A DNA stretch of 64,000 nt from Acinetobacter lwoffii (GCF_024129435.1 NZ_JAMXXN010000002.1:1-64000); one strand, 5' to 3'; shown: positions 37,094 through 47,253, counted from the first letter of the stretch. Notes: generated by a model from the sequence alone, not told the origin. A program made the numbers and translations.

Positions 37094-38112
37094 TGCAGTG
37101 TCGTGCTATTTTCTGACTGAAGCTTCTGTGCAACTGAAGAAGCAATTCCATCCCCAATCGATGAACCCATACGACCCAAGACTGATTCAAATGGACTATA
37201 TTCAATGGTGTAATTCAACGCTTTTTCAGTTTTCAGTTCGCGTTTCAAGGTATTTAAGCTACCGATACGATCCGCAATACCTAATTTCACCGCCTGATCA
37301 CCGGTCCAGAACAAGCCAGAGAAAATAGCAGGATCATTGGATTTCAATTTATTGCCACGTCCTTGTTTAACTGCATTAATAAAGTGACCATGTACATTAT
37401 CCAGCACACCCTGTACGTGGGCTTTTTGCGCAGGATCAACCGGCTGAGTCATAGACAGCAAAGCTTTATTTTCACCTGAAGTCATGGTGCGATCTTCAAC
37501 ACCTAATTTTTGCAATAGATTAGTCACACCATAATTCGGCATGATCACCCCAATTGAACCGACCAAACTCGATGGATTGACAATAATTTCATCCGCAGCT
37601 GAAGCAATATAATAAGCACCTGAAGCACCAGTATCGCCAATCACGGCATACAATTTTTTCCCAGAATGCTGTTTTTTCAGATACTGAATTTCCTGCCAGA
37701 TTTCATCAGACTGTACCGGTGAACCGCCAGGTGAGTTGATATTCAGCACCACTGCTTTACTTTGTTTATTTTCAAAGGCTTTTTTCAATGATTTGATGGT
37801 ATTGCTACTGTTGACGCTCTGCTTGTCGGCTGCAATCGTACCCACAATATCCACGACTGCGATATGCGAACCCGCAGCAGCGCTAGCATCTGAAGAAACT
37901 GAACTACAGCTTTTGCCTAATGCCAAAATGACAACAAGCAGATAAGCAAAAGTCAGAAATTTAAAGAAAATTCCCCAACGGCGTGCACGGCGCTGTTCTT
38001 CTACCGAAGCTAAAACTGCTTTTTCAAGCAATTTCCATTCCGGACCAGTCGGTTGAACTGGCTGTTGCGTATTTTGTATTTGATTTTCAGGTTTTGGTGG
38101 CCAATCGGACAT
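37090..38112 (-). CDS. sppA: Signal peptide peptidase SppA (S49 family)
   Basis: A 340-residue membrane-anchored serine protease with a Ser/Lys dyad: Ser164 in GASGAYYIASAA and Lys216 in SGENKALLS. One span (about 48-67) follows a proline-rich cytoplasmic N-terminus; the catalytic domain is periplasmic. NINSPGGSP is a family mark. Half-length (single-domain) form, as in many Gram-negatives other than E. coli. It degrades cleaved signal peptides in the inner membrane. Confidence 0.9.
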   Translation of the reverse strand: MSDWPPKPENQIQNTQQPVQPTGPEWKLLEKAVLASVEEQRRARRWGIFFKFLTFAYLLVVILALGKSCSSVSSDASAAAGSHIAVVDIVGTIAADKQSVNSSNTIKSLKKAFENKQSKAVVLNINSPGGSPVQSDEIWQEIQYLKKQHSGKKLYAVIGDTGASGAYYIASAADEIIVNPSSLVGSIGVIMPNYGVTNLLQKLGVEDRTMTSGENKALLSMTQPVDPAQKAHVQGVLDNVHGHFINAVKQGRGNKLKSNDPAIFSGLFWTGDQAVKLGIADRIGSLNTLKRELKTEKALNYTIEYSPFESVLGRMGSSIGDGIASSVAQKLQSENSTTLQ

Positions 38113-38237
38113 AAATAATCCAATAAATTGATTTATATTGAATCCATTATATACACTGAATCGGGTAATTCTGTCTAAACAAAACGTTTTCGCCTATAAT
38201 AAATTTTGTTCTCTTTTTTTGTACTTAGACGAAATCA

Positions 38238-39212
38238 ATGACGAAACAGGGCTCACGGAATTCAGCTTACGGATTACTCAAATACATTAGCCGCCAACCG
38301 CTTCCGGTTTCTCGCTGGATGGCCCGTATTCTGGCCTTTATTGTGAACAGTTTTAAAGTCACTAAAACTTCGGAAGTCATTCGTCTCAATCTTGAAATCA
38401 GTCTTTCTGAACTGTCCGGCCAGGAACGTGAACAGATTAACCGTGCTGCGGTTCGCAATGAATTAATGTCATATTTCGAGTTCTTTACTATTTGGGGCTC
38501 AAGCAATCAGAAAAATCTTAAACGCGTTCATCGCGTTATTGGCGAAGATCTACTTCATGATGCCATTGCACAAAATAAAGGCCTCGTGTTAATCGTGCCG
38601 CATTTTGGTACCTGGGAAATTATGAATGCCTATATTGCCCAGTTCACCTCAATGACCATTATGTACAAACCTGTGAAAAATCAGGCTGCAGATCAATTTG
38701 TACGGGCCGCCCGTAGTCGTGAACAGGCGCATCTGGTGCCGACCGATGAATCTGGCGTCCGTCAGATTTTTAAAGCCTTAAAACAAGGTGGCACTACGGT
38801 CATCCTTCCGGATCATACCCCGAATATCGGTGGTGAATATATTCCCTATTTCGGCGTGCCTTTGGCCACCAGTAATTTAAGTGCCAAGCTGATTCAAAAG
38901 ACCAAAGCGCGTGCCCTGTTTTTATATGCTCTACGTAATACTGAAGATGGATTCGATATTTTTATCGAAGCAGTTGATGAAAAAATTTATAATGGCAATG
39001 CCAATCAAGGCACACAAGTCATTATCAATAGTATTGAAAATTTAATTCGTCGCCATCCGGAACATTATCATTGGAGTTATAAACGCTTTAATGCGCATCA
39101 AGACTTGGGAAATCTCTACAAACTTGAGCATGAACAAGCTTTGGGCAAAGTAAATGCATTAAGAACTCAAGAACTACATAAAGTTTCGCCCATATTGGAA
39201 TCAGTCACTTAA
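38238..39212 (+). CDS. Lipid A / lysophospholipid acyltransferase (LpxL/HtrB family)
   Basis: A 324-residue membrane-associated acyltransferase. The HX4E catalytic motif is HFGTWE (His122, Glu127), followed by YKPVKNQAADQFVRAAR and ILPDHTPNIGGEYIPYFG, all typical of late acyltransferases that add secondary acyl chains to Kdo2-lipid A. An N-terminal basic stretch and one hydrophobic segment (about 26-40) attach it to the inner membrane. Which of the Acinetobacter LpxL/LpxM paralogues this is cannot be decided by eye. The gene overlaps the convergent comEC end by 12 bases. Confidence 0.85.
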   Translation: MTKQGSRNSAYGLLKYISRQPLPVSRWMARILAFIVNSFKVTKTSEVIRLNLEISLSELSGQEREQINRAAVRNELMSYFEFFTIWGSSNQKNLKRVHRVIGEDLLHDAIAQNKGLVLIVPHFGTWEIMNAYIAQFTSMTIMYKPVKNQAADQFVRAARSREQAHLVPTDESGVRQIFKALKQGGTTVILPDHTPNIGGEYIPYFGVPLATSNLSAKLIQKTKARALFLYALRNTEDGFDIFIEAVDEKIYNGNANQGTQVIINSIENLIRRHPEHYHWSYKRFNAHQDLGNLYKLEHEQALGKVNALRTQELHKVSPILESVT

Positions 39213-41663
39213 GGGCTGACGATACAACCACTGCCATTCATGTCGTTCGGCAGAAAGCACCAGTTTTGAGCCTTGTTGCTGGAAGTGCACACTCCCCTGT
39301 TCTGCTGTAGTCAATAAGGGAATATTAAGTGCTTTCAACCGTTGCTGGGTCAGTTGGCTCGGGTGGCCATAACGGTTAAATTTCCCAGCCGAGGCAATCG
39401 CCAGTTTAGGCTGCAAAACCTGTAAAAATTGATAGGCTGAACTGTGCTGACTGCCATGATGCCCGAGTATCAGCACATCGACCTGAAGTTCGGGATAGTC
39501 TTGGAGCAGCTGATATTCAGTTTCCCAACCCGCATCCCCCATCAGTAAAAAGTTTTGATACGGTCCGGCATTTTTGATTTGTAGATATACCACACAAGAG
39601 CGGTCATTTTTATTGAAGTTTGACGTGTTTAACTGCTGCTGCCGAGGTGCCAGAATTTTAAAGTTACTCTCTTCAGACCATTGCCATTGCTGTCCTTCAT
39701 AGCAAAACTGAAAACGGGAAGCTCGGGCTGTTTCAGGCATCTGATTAGATGATACTTGCTTGATATTCAATTGATCTTTAATACTGTGATATGCACCGCT
39801 ATGGTCCTGATCCAGATGGGTCAAAATCAGTTGATCCAGTTCCCCAACACCTTGCACAGATAGAAACGGCCTAATCACTTGTCGACCAATACTGAATTTT
39901 TCTTCATTATAATAACCACCCATATCGATCATCATGCTCTTTTGCCCTTCCCGAATGAAGATGGCCTGTCCCTGCCCGACATCCAGAACAGACAGCTGAA
40001 ATGCATGCTGATTAAGTTGAGGAATGCACAGTGGTAAACAGGCAAGTGCTGTCCAGCTTTTGGGCACTAAGCCACGCGGCAAAAAGACAATTAATAAGCC
40101 CAAAATACATAGAGCAATCATCCAGACATTCATGGCCACAGGAATCAGTTGCGGTGCAAACAGCCGATCAAGCAGATTCAAAAATGCCAGCAGTATATGA
40201 ATAAAAATATCATTGAGCTGAAACAGCAGACTCGAAAGTGGTTCAGAAATGAAAAATAATAAAGCCGCCAGAATATCTACGGGAACTATCAGCAGGCCAA
40301 TCCACGGGATAGCCACCAGGTTGCTTAGCGGGGTAATCCAAGCCACCTGCTTAAAAAACAACATCATTAAGGGAAACAGGGCCAGAAAGATTTTCCACTG
40401 CGACTCCATCAAAACTTTTATTGCAAAATACAGTCGTTGTAATGCTGTTTGTACTGTTTGATGCGGTTGCTGCTGAATGGTTTGATAGATCCGCAGCAAG
40501 ACAAAACAGGCCCCATAAGACAGCCAGAATGCGGCCGACAAAATGCTAAAAGGATCAAAGAGCAACAATAAGGCAGCACTTAAAATCAGCAGTTTTAATG
40601 GCTGCATACTTTGCCTGAGCAGCAGCGTAAAAGTCACAATCACACAAATCAGTAAAGTGCGTAACGCCGGAATTTCAAAACCGACAAAGGCACAATACAG
40701 CAATACACATAACAAAAAAGGCAGACTCAAAAAATACTGCCTTGGCCATTTCAGATAAATCTGCGGTACGTACCTTGAAATCAGATATTGCAACGCTCCA
40801 CAAACGATAAAGGCAAAGATCAGGACATGCGGTCCGGAAATCGCCAGTAAATGACTCATGCCAAAACGCTGGAATTGCTGTTCCGTCGCTTGATCCAAGA
40901 GACTTTCATCACCACTTAATAGAGCCAGTAACAAGCCTTTCTGCTGTACTGGTTGTGTGGCCACAAACTCTCTTAAGGTCAGTCGCTGCTGTTCTACCCA
41001 AAGCAAAAATCGCTGATTCAAATTTTTCTGCTGACGTAGATATTTAGCATGACCTAGTGCATAGAGTTGTTGCGGTTGCAACTCTTGGATATGTTTAATC
41101 CTAAACCCGGCCATAACATTTTGCTGCAAGGCCCATTTTTCTGCATCAAAAGCACCCGGTGTCGCATAACTATGGTTAGGTCGAATCTGGCCTTGTAATA
41201 AATAATAGTGTCCCAGTTCAAGAGTCTGCTGTTTGGTTACATCATTTCCTAAACTGGATATGACAGGATCTGAAACTGGCAGAAAACCCATCCACTTAAC
41301 TGTAATGCCATCAGGGTTAAGCACATGCAGGGCTTGCTGGATATTCTGATCGCCCAGTTTATTCAGCTCTTTGATATAGACCACGATTTCTTTTTCAGAT
41401 ACCTCGTGTTCTCGCTTGGATAAACGTTCAGCCAGTTGCAGATTGGCATAAGCATGACCTAAAAATAGTCCCAAAAGCAGGCTTGATCCAGTGATCAACA
41501 AGCTTCGCAGTGGTGTATTCAAGATGAGCTTTAATTTATGGCAACACAGATACCACAACAGCGCAACGATCAAAACTGCCGTTCCGCTCAGTTGAACAGA
41601 CAGGAAACTTTTCCCCATACACGCAAGGCCTAAAATCCAGCCAATACATAGCCACTGCAACAT
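39201..41663 (-). CDS. comEC: Competence DNA-uptake channel ComEC/Rec2
   Basis: An 820-residue inner-membrane protein that carries single-stranded DNA into the cytoplasm during natural transformation. It has N-terminal spans, an OB-like region (about 85-195), the Competence domain of many spans (LLALLSGDESLLDQ, MSHLLAISGPHVLIFAF), and a C-terminal metallo-beta-lactamase-like domain with LSVLDVGQGQAIFI, LTHLDQDHSGAYH and ILGHHGSQHSSAYQF. Full length with no frame break, so competence is potentially intact at this locus. It converges with the LpxL-type gene. Confidence 0.93.
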   Translation of the reverse strand: MLQWLCIGWILGLACMGKSFLSVQLSGTAVLIVALLWYLCCHKLKLILNTPLRSLLITGSSLLLGLFLGHAYANLQLAERLSKREHEVSEKEIVVYIKELNKLGDQNIQQALHVLNPDGITVKWMGFLPVSDPVISSLGNDVTKQQTLELGHYYLLQGQIRPNHSYATPGAFDAEKWALQQNVMAGFRIKHIQELQPQQLYALGHAKYLRQQKNLNQRFLLWVEQQRLTLREFVATQPVQQKGLLLALLSGDESLLDQATEQQFQRFGMSHLLAISGPHVLIFAFIVCGALQYLISRYVPQIYLKWPRQYFLSLPFLLCVLLYCAFVGFEIPALRTLLICVIVTFTLLLRQSMQPLKLLILSAALLLLFDPFSILSAAFWLSYGACFVLLRIYQTIQQQPHQTVQTALQRLYFAIKVLMESQWKIFLALFPLMMLFFKQVAWITPLSNLVAIPWIGLLIVPVDILAALLFFISEPLSSLLFQLNDIFIHILLAFLNLLDRLFAPQLIPVAMNVWMIALCILGLLIVFLPRGLVPKSWTALACLPLCIPQLNQHAFQLSVLDVGQGQAIFIREGQKSMMIDMGGYYNEEKFSIGRQVIRPFLSVQGVGELDQLILTHLDQDHSGAYHSIKDQLNIKQVSSNQMPETARASRFQFCYEGQQWQWSEESNFKILAPRQQQLNTSNFNKNDRSCVVYLQIKNAGPYQNFLLMGDAGWETEYQLLQDYPELQVDVLILGHHGSQHSSAYQFLQVLQPKLAIASAGKFNRYGHPSQLTQQRLKALNIPLLTTAEQGSVHFQQQGSKLVLSAERHEWQWLYRQPLSD

Positions 41664-41749
41664 TGAATCTTATTCTGTCTTGTTATTATTTTGCCCAATA
41701 ATAAAGCCCACCGGAGTGAGCTTCAATCAAATGCGAATATTCTCGTTAT

Positions 41750-42433
41750 TTATGGTTCAATCCAGAGACCATCCTGCATATGTAAAATCCGATCTGCTGC
41801 ATGGGCTAGCTGTTCATCATGCGTCACAATCAGCATCGCCATATTGAACTCACGTTGCAATTCGGTCAGCAGTTCAAAAATCTTTGCTGCAGTCTTGCGA
41901 TCCAGATTTCCGGTCGGTTCATCGGCCATCATCAGTTTAGGTTTACCGACCACTGCACGCGCCAAAGCTACACGCTGACGCTCACCTCCGGATAATTCAC
42001 CCGGCTTGTGAGTCAGACGATGCGAAAGACCAACACGTTCCAGCAAATATTCGGCCTGCTGTTTGGCTTCCTTAAACTTCATGTTGTCGCGTAACATCAG
42101 CGGCATAGCCACATTTTCCAGTGCCGTAAATTCTGGCAACAGGTGATGAAACTGATAAACAAAGCCCAAATGCTCATTCCGCACATAACCGCGTTCTGCT
42201 TCAGACAAGGTATCAAAACGGCGGCCATTCACCATGACCTGACCTGACGTCGGGCGATCCAATCCACCCAAAACATGTAATAAGGTACTTTTGCCTGAAC
42301 CACTTGAACCTACAATCGAAACAAACTCACCTGCTTTTACCTGTAGCGACAAGCCGCGAATCACATCGACAGTGGCCTTGCCATCGGTAAAGGATTTGTG
42401 AATATTCTGGGCATCTAAAATCAGATTACTCAT
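41750..42433 (-). CDS. lolD: Lipoprotein-releasing system ATP-binding protein LolD
   Basis: A 227-residue ABC ATPase. Walker A is GSSGSGKST (42-50), the signature is LSGGERQRV, Walker B is LMMADEPTGNLD, and the H-loop is IVTHDEQLA. ATG 42433 (MSNLILDAQNIHKSF) overlaps the preceding LolC/E gene by 8 bases (ATGAGTAA); a longer frame reading into that gene is not supported. It powers extraction of mature lipoproteins from the inner membrane to LolA. Confidence 0.93.
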   Translation of the reverse strand: MSNLILDAQNIHKSFTDGKATVDVIRGLSLQVKAGEFVSIVGSSGSGKSTLLHVLGGLDRPTSGQVMVNGRRFDTLSEAERGYVRNEHLGFVYQFHHLLPEFTALENVAMPLMLRDNMKFKEAKQQAEYLLERVGLSHRLTHKPGELSGGERQRVALARAVVGKPKLMMADEPTGNLDRKTAAKIFELLTELQREFNMAMLIVTHDEQLAHAADRILHMQDGLWIEP

Positions 42434-43667
42434 AACGCAAAGCCTCTGCCGGTTGAATTTTTGCTGCACGTAAAGCCGGATAAATTGTCGCGACAAAACT
42501 GAGTGCCAGTGACAAGCCTACAATCACCAAGACATCCTGCCAGCGCAGATACGAAGGTAAGTAGTTAATAAAATAGGCATCAAACATATTCAGGCCTAAA
42601 GTATTGTTGAGCCAGCCAATAAAGCTACTGATACTGGTTGCCGCAATAATCCCGAGGATGGCCCCTGCACAAGTTCCAATCACCCCAATCACGGTACCTT
42701 GCACCATAAAGATTTTGGTAATGGTGGCAGGTGAAGCCCCCAAAGTCCTTAAAATGGCAATGTCCGATTTTTTATCCGTCACCACCATCACCAGTGAAGA
42801 CACAATATTAAATGCCGCGACTAGAACGATCAGGAATAAAAGCAGGCTGACCATGGCTTTTTCCATCTGAATCGCGCTGAACAGATTACCATGGGTATAA
42901 GTCCAGTCCGAAGCATAGAAATTCCCCGGCAAATCATGCACAATTTCCTGAGACACTTGTGGTGCCAGGAAAATATCATCCAGCTTCATACGCACACCCT
43001 GCGCACCATCCGGTAGACGCAGCAAGGTCGAGGCATCATTTAAAGCGATATAACCCATCATCGAGTCAACTTCAGCACCAATACTGAAGATTCCCACCAC
43101 TTTAAAACGCTTGAAACGCGGGACGACACCAGCTGGTGATGGGGTGGCTTCTGGCAAAACCAGAGTAATATTGTCATTTAAACCCACACCCATGGCATCG
43201 GTCATTTGCTTGCCCAAAACAATACCAAATTCACCTTTTTTCAGGCTGTCGATACTGCCCTCAACCATATGGTTTTGTATAATTGAAACTTTTTTCTCAT
43301 ACTCGGGTTCAATCCCGCTGACCATAATGCCGGCGACCTGACCCTGTGCGGTCAGCATGCCTTGTAATTGAGTAAAAGGTGCGACTCCCTGAACATGCTC
43401 ATGCCCTTCAATTTGCTTTGCAAGTTCTGGCCAATTTGTTAAAATTTGTGTTGAGGAAACAGTCGCTTGAGGTATCATTCCTAAGACACGATTCTTTAAC
43501 TCTCGGTCAAAACCATTCATCACAGACAACACTGTAATGAGGACTGCCACACCGAGTGTGAGGCCGATCATTGAGACCAACGCGATAAAAGAAATGAAGT
43601 GGTTACTACGCCGTGCGCGAGTATATTTCAACCCTATATACAGCGAGATTGGTTTGAACATAACCAT
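42426..43667 (-). CDS. Lipoprotein-releasing system transmembrane protein (LolC/LolE family)
   Basis: A 413-residue FtsX-like permease with four spans: one near the N-terminus (about 25-48, ending VLSVMNGFD) and three near the C-terminus, around a large periplasmic domain. SLYIGLKYTRARRSNHFISFIA is the conserved start. Two ATG codons (43667 and 43661) are possible. Only one LolC/E gene is present before lolD, so it may act as a homodimer (LolF type), unless a second gene is elsewhere. Confidence 0.88.
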   Translation of the reverse strand: MVMFKPISLYIGLKYTRARRSNHFISFIALVSMIGLTLGVAVLITVLSVMNGFDRELKNRVLGMIPQATVSSTQILTNWPELAKQIEGHEHVQGVAPFTQLQGMLTAQGQVAGIMVSGIEPEYEKKVSIIQNHMVEGSIDSLKKGEFGIVLGKQMTDAMGVGLNDNITLVLPEATPSPAGVVPRFKRFKVVGIFSIGAEVDSMMGYIALNDASTLLRLPDGAQGVRMKLDDIFLAPQVSQEIVHDLPGNFYASDWTYTHGNLFSAIQMEKAMVSLLLFLIVLVAAFNIVSSLVMVVTDKKSDIAILRTLGASPATITKIFMVQGTVIGVIGTCAGAILGIIAATSISSFIGWLNNTLGLNMFDAYFINYLPSYLRWQDVLVIVGLSLALSFVATIYPALRAAKIQPAEALRYE

Positions 43668-43687
43668 CTAGTCCGAGGTAATAAATT

Positions 43688-44251
43688 ATGGAAAATGTAC
43701 AGCATCCAAACGGATTTACGGAAAGACGCGTCATGTCTCGAATCGATGCTGCCTTACGAATTAATTATCAGATTATTTCCGATGATGTTGCCTTGAATGA
43801 TCCTTACGATCCTAACTTCGTCTTGCCCCGCTATTTTCTACTACTTGCAGAACTAGATCAATTTGATCATGCGGTTAACTACGAATTAGAACAATTATCT
43901 GAAAAAGATCAACAAATTGCTCGAATCTTATCCTTATTTAATCAAAAGTTAAACCTTATTACCGGTTCTTTGTATGACGCAATTGTACAAAGCATGTTAC
44001 CTGTGCCAGAGCAAGTGAACTTTTCAGAAACCGGTTTTAGTTTCTTTAATGAGCGCCCTATCGCTGAAGGCACCTATCTGCACGTGACTTTGAGTCATCC
44101 GGAAAATTTCTTCCATATTGCAGCAACCGCTCAGGTGGCCTACAGTCGCGAAGAAGAAAATGGCAAATATCGGACTGGTGCATATTTTATTACCATGCAT
44201 CCCCAAGACCGTGTCAAACTGGGTGAATGCGTCAAGGCTCACTTTGTTTAA
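43688..44251 (+). CDS. PilZ-domain protein, probable c-di-GMP receptor
   Basis: A 187-residue protein. The c-di-GMP-binding arginines are in ERRVMSR (R14-x3-R18) and the second motif is NFSETG (N111-x-S113-x2-G116). About 90 residues, largely helical (about 48-105), lie between them instead of the usual 20-35, reminiscent of the tetrameric PilZ protein XC6012 with inserted heptad helices. GAGGTAA precedes the ATG by 8 bases. It is divergent from the Lol operon. It may link c-di-GMP to pilus or surface behaviour. Confidence 0.8.
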   Translation: MENVQHPNGFTERRVMSRIDAALRINYQIISDDVALNDPYDPNFVLPRYFLLLAELDQFDHAVNYELEQLSEKDQQIARILSLFNQKLNLITGSLYDAIVQSMLPVPEQVNFSETGFSFFNERPIAEGTYLHVTLSHPENFFHIAATAQVAYSREEENGKYRTGAYFITMHPQDRVKLGECVKAHFV

Positions 44252-44260
44252 ATTACTGCT

Positions 44261-45184
44261 TTAGTCAGTGCTGCTGGGTGATGAAAGGCGAGCGTTATAG
44301 CTCGCTTTAATTTCTCTGGAAAAATATAACAACAAACCAGCCAGTAAGATAACGACGCCAAAGACTGCTCCACCCGATAATTTTTCATCATTCAGAATCA
44401 CCCCGACAAATAAGGCCAGCATCGGCGTCAATACGGTGGTCAATGACAAAGTGGTCGCCTTGATTTTCTGCACCAGTTTAAAATAACAGAACATCGCAAT
44501 CAGGGAAGCCATGATTACAGCATAACTGAGTCCAATCAGCGATTTTGCCTGTGGGATCTGGGTTGGTGCAAATTGCCAGATAAATGGCAACATGGTACAG
44601 GCCATGACCGCTGAAACAGCAATAGAACCAGCCGCTTGTGCCATAGGTTCGAGAGGTGCATTAACTTTTTTCACCCAGAACATCGAAACACAGTAAATAA
44701 AAACACTGAGCAACATCAGGCCAATCCCGATCGGCTGAATATGCTGATCTTTGCCACCCACACAGATAATGCCCAGACCTAGCAGCGCAATTGCCATGCC
44801 ACCCCACTGCGAAGGATAGAGCTTGAGCTGAAATACAAAACGGCCAATCAAACCGGTAATAATCGGCGCCAGTCCGAACATCAGGGCAATAATGCCTGAA
44901 CTCAGATAATCCGTGGCCAGATAAGTGAAAATCTGTGAGCCGATAAAACTGCATGCGCCAGCCAGGTAACTGTGCATGGATAATTTATCTAAGGGAAAAC
45001 GGGTTTTAAATAGCCACAACAAGGCAAATGCAAAAGGCAAAGCCAAAAAGAAACGCAATGCCAAAGCCCAGAGCGGATGCAAATCCGTCACACTCCAGAC
45101 AATAGCTAGCGGTGTCGTCGCCCAGATAAAAACCAATAAAAGATAGGTGGCAATCATATTGGTTTGTGTGGGCATGCGAGTCAC
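44261..45184 (-). CDS. EamA/DMT-family transporter
   Basis: A 307-residue inner-membrane protein with ten predicted spans forming two EamA repeats. Landmarks are FIWATTPLAIVWSV near the start, LFKTRFPLDKLS, GALAPIITGLIGRF-like and the second-repeat VLTPMLALFVGVILNDEKL. Such carriers export metabolites or amino acids; the substrate is unknown. It is 12 bases downstream of the YaiI gene and probably in the same transcript. The first of two close ATG codons is given. Confidence 0.85.
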   Translation of the reverse strand: MTRMPTQTNMIATYLLLVFIWATTPLAIVWSVTDLHPLWALALRFFLALPFAFALLWLFKTRFPLDKLSMHSYLAGACSFIGSQIFTYLATDYLSSGIIALMFGLAPIITGLIGRFVFQLKLYPSQWGGMAIALLGLGIICVGGKDQHIQPIGIGLMLLSVFIYCVSMFWVKKVNAPLEPMAQAAGSIAVSAVMACTMLPFIWQFAPTQIPQAKSLIGLSYAVIMASLIAMFCYFKLVQKIKATTLSLTTVLTPMLALFVGVILNDEKLSGGAVFGVVILLAGLLLYFSREIKASYNARLSSPSSTD

Positions 45185-45196
45185 TCTGAATAAGGC

Positions 45197-45697
45197 TTAA
45201 AGCGCGGAAGTTTTACGTTTTTGTTTTTGGATGGTCTGATCGAGTGCGCTGGAAAATTCGCGTTTATCCCGTTCTGAAATCGGGGGTGGCCCGCCCGTTT
45301 GCACACCTGCACCGCGTAAGCTGTCCATAAAATCGCGCAGATGTAAGCGCGCTTTGACATTGGCCGTAGTATAAATTTCACCACGGGGATGAATCGCAAT
45401 TCCGCCTTTTTCAATCACTTCCGCAGCCAAGGGAATATCTTGGGTCATGACAATATCATGCTCTTTCATGCGCAGAATAATCTCTTTATCCGCAGCATCC
45501 GCCCCACTCATCACCTGAATTGAATTAATTCTGACCGAAGGTGTGATTCCGACTGGCTGGTTGGCAACAAAAGTGACTTCCAGCTGATAGCGATCCGAAG
45601 CACGAATAATCACATCTCGCAGCATACGGGGCAATGCATCGGCATCGACCCAAAGTTTGAATGGCAACACAGGGCTTCCCATTAAGGTATAAATCAT
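45197..45697 (-). CDS. YaiI/YqxD family protein (UPF0178)
   Basis: A 166-residue PIN-like protein of unknown role. The family motifs [48 protein letters not shown] and HPRGEIYT are present; acidic residues in DAD, GADAAD and TQD would sit in a metal-binding pocket. A nuclease-like function has been suggested for the fold, unproven. An internal ATG (residue 6) is an alternative start. Tail is Lys-rich. Confidence 0.85.
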   Translation of the reverse strand: MIYTLMGSPVLPFKLWVDADALPRMLRDVIIRASDRYQLEVTFVANQPVGITPSVRINSIQVMSGADAADKEIILRMKEHDIVMTQDIPLAAEVIEKGGIAIHPRGEIYTTANVKARLHLRDFMDSLRGAGVQTGGPPPISERDKREFSSALDQTIQKQKRKTSAL

Positions 45698-45933
45698 GGT
45701 TATTCTAGCAAATTGCAGTGATCAGGTTGATGATTAAATCGCTCCATTTTCATTGCATCTGTCATCAGTATTTTAAATAAGTATGTGCCCGGTAAAACTG
45801 GCATGATTCACGCGAGAAAAAAAATTGACTTCATTTGACTGGCATTTTAATTTTAAAATTCATTCGATTGACTTGAAAAATCGCAATGACCCTCGATTAA
45901 CTATAAATACATCATCCAAGATCAATTGTGCAT

Positions 45934-46866
45934 ATGAAAAATCAGAATAGCCCAGAGATCATCACCATTGATGATCAAAATTTCGGTAGTCATGTCGAAC
46001 ATTGGACCTTGCTCACCGACAACCCTGGCACAGATGTTCCACAGTGGTTAGGCAAAGCTCTTGATGAACCAATCATGCCGATGGGCCTTTGTACACAAGA
46101 ATGTGATATGGATGCAGAGACCTGGCTGATTCAGGGACCGAGCAAAGCTGCGGTACAGTTGAGTCAAGTGATTGCCGTCGAAAACAACAAACCTCAAGCA
46201 GTAAAAACTGCATTTCCGTGCTTTGACAGTCCTTATCAGGTGAAAGCCACGATTGACCGGATTATTAGTTGTAAATCCAATACTCAGGCTGTATTGCGCC
46301 TGAATCTGGGTGCTAATAATATTATTTACGCTTTCGATAACCTGTATAGCGTCAATCATCCGCATTATGAAAAAGACCAGTCCTATGTGGTGAATCTGAA
46401 TGGCTGGGCCTATGAACTTGAAGCGGTCGCAGATCATGAGCATCTGGTGGTTGATGATCCGGCTTCGATCAAGCACCACCGTGCCTTGAATGATATTCTG
46501 GCTGTCAATAATGGTGTAGCACCGGATAATTTGCAGGAACAGATTGATGCCTGGCAGCCGCAGTGTGAAGAAGATAAAGAACCTGTAACCGTAGATTTTT
46601 CTAAAATGGTAGCTTATCTATACGGCGAAACCATGGGTCAGGAAGATGAAGCCTGGTTCCAGGGCAATATTGTCGGTAAAACGACTATGCAGTTTATGGG
46701 TCAGGACTATACCCTTTATGATGTCACCCTCATTCATGATGAAGGCCAGCCTGCGACCTTGATCCGGATTGCAACGCGGAATGACCAGTACAGAGACTTC
46801 CAGATTGGCCAGTATATTCGTGGCAACTTGTGGATTCAGGCCAATATTTATAGAAAAGCGGCCTAA
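45934..46866 (+). CDS. Conserved hypothetical protein, 310 residues
   Basis: A soluble protein without signal or membrane span. Segments such as IITIDDQNFGSHVEHWTLL, FPCFDSPYQVKATIDRII and a C-terminal beta-rich portion GKTTMQFMGQDYTLYDVTLI with IGQYIRGNLWIQ suggest an OB-like or nucleic-acid-binding fold at the end, but I cannot name a family. ATG 45934 is preferred to a GTG two codons earlier. It is a single-gene unit with its own terminator. Confidence 0.7.
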   Translation: MKNQNSPEIITIDDQNFGSHVEHWTLLTDNPGTDVPQWLGKALDEPIMPMGLCTQECDMDAETWLIQGPSKAAVQLSQVIAVENNKPQAVKTAFPCFDSPYQVKATIDRIISCKSNTQAVLRLNLGANNIIYAFDNLYSVNHPHYEKDQSYVVNLNGWAYELEAVADHEHLVVDDPASIKHHRALNDILAVNNGVAPDNLQEQIDAWQPQCEEDKEPVTVDFSKMVAYLYGETMGQEDEAWFQGNIVGKTTMQFMGQDYTLYDVTLIHDEGQPATLIRIATRNDQYRDFQIGQYIRGNLWIQANIYRKAA

Positions 46867-46877
46867 GTTCAAACAGA

Positions 46878-46913
46878 AAAAGAAGATATTCATTTTGATG
46901 GGTATCTTCTTTT
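46878..46913 (+). terminator. Terminator after the conserved hypothetical gene
   Basis: AAAAGAAGATA (46878-46888) and TATCTTCTTTT (46903-46913) pair perfectly over a 14-base loop. Confidence 0.7.
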
Positions 46914-47253
46914 AATCCATCTATATCCTTACTTGTCATTTTAATTTTTGATTATTTTTTATACATATTTTCTGGCTTAATAATCTATTTAAATTCATTA
47001 AAAACCGAGTTATCCACATTTTTAAATTCAAATAAATTCATTTTAAATATTTAAAATAACCCTAAAAACCTTGTAAAAATAAGCGATTGATTTCTCATAT
47101 AAATAATCTGTTGTCATACAAATCTAATATTTAAATAAAAATGAAAATTTATGCTCTTTAATTAAAAATGTACTTTATTTAATCAATTTTTTATGATAAA
47201 AATACTCACAACAAATTAGTATTAACGATAAATAGATCGGACAATAAATATCT
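46914..47253. other. AT-rich spacer before a small membrane protein gene
   Basis: About 340 bases of very AT-rich sequence with many TTTAAA/AATTTA runs. No frame over 30 codons and no structured RNA was recognised. It probably carries the promoter of the small gene at 47254. Confidence 0.5.

Noticed and set aside
39201-39212. 12-base overlap of the LpxL-type gene and comEC ends
   Set aside because: Short convergent overlaps are common in compact genomes and need no special explanation.
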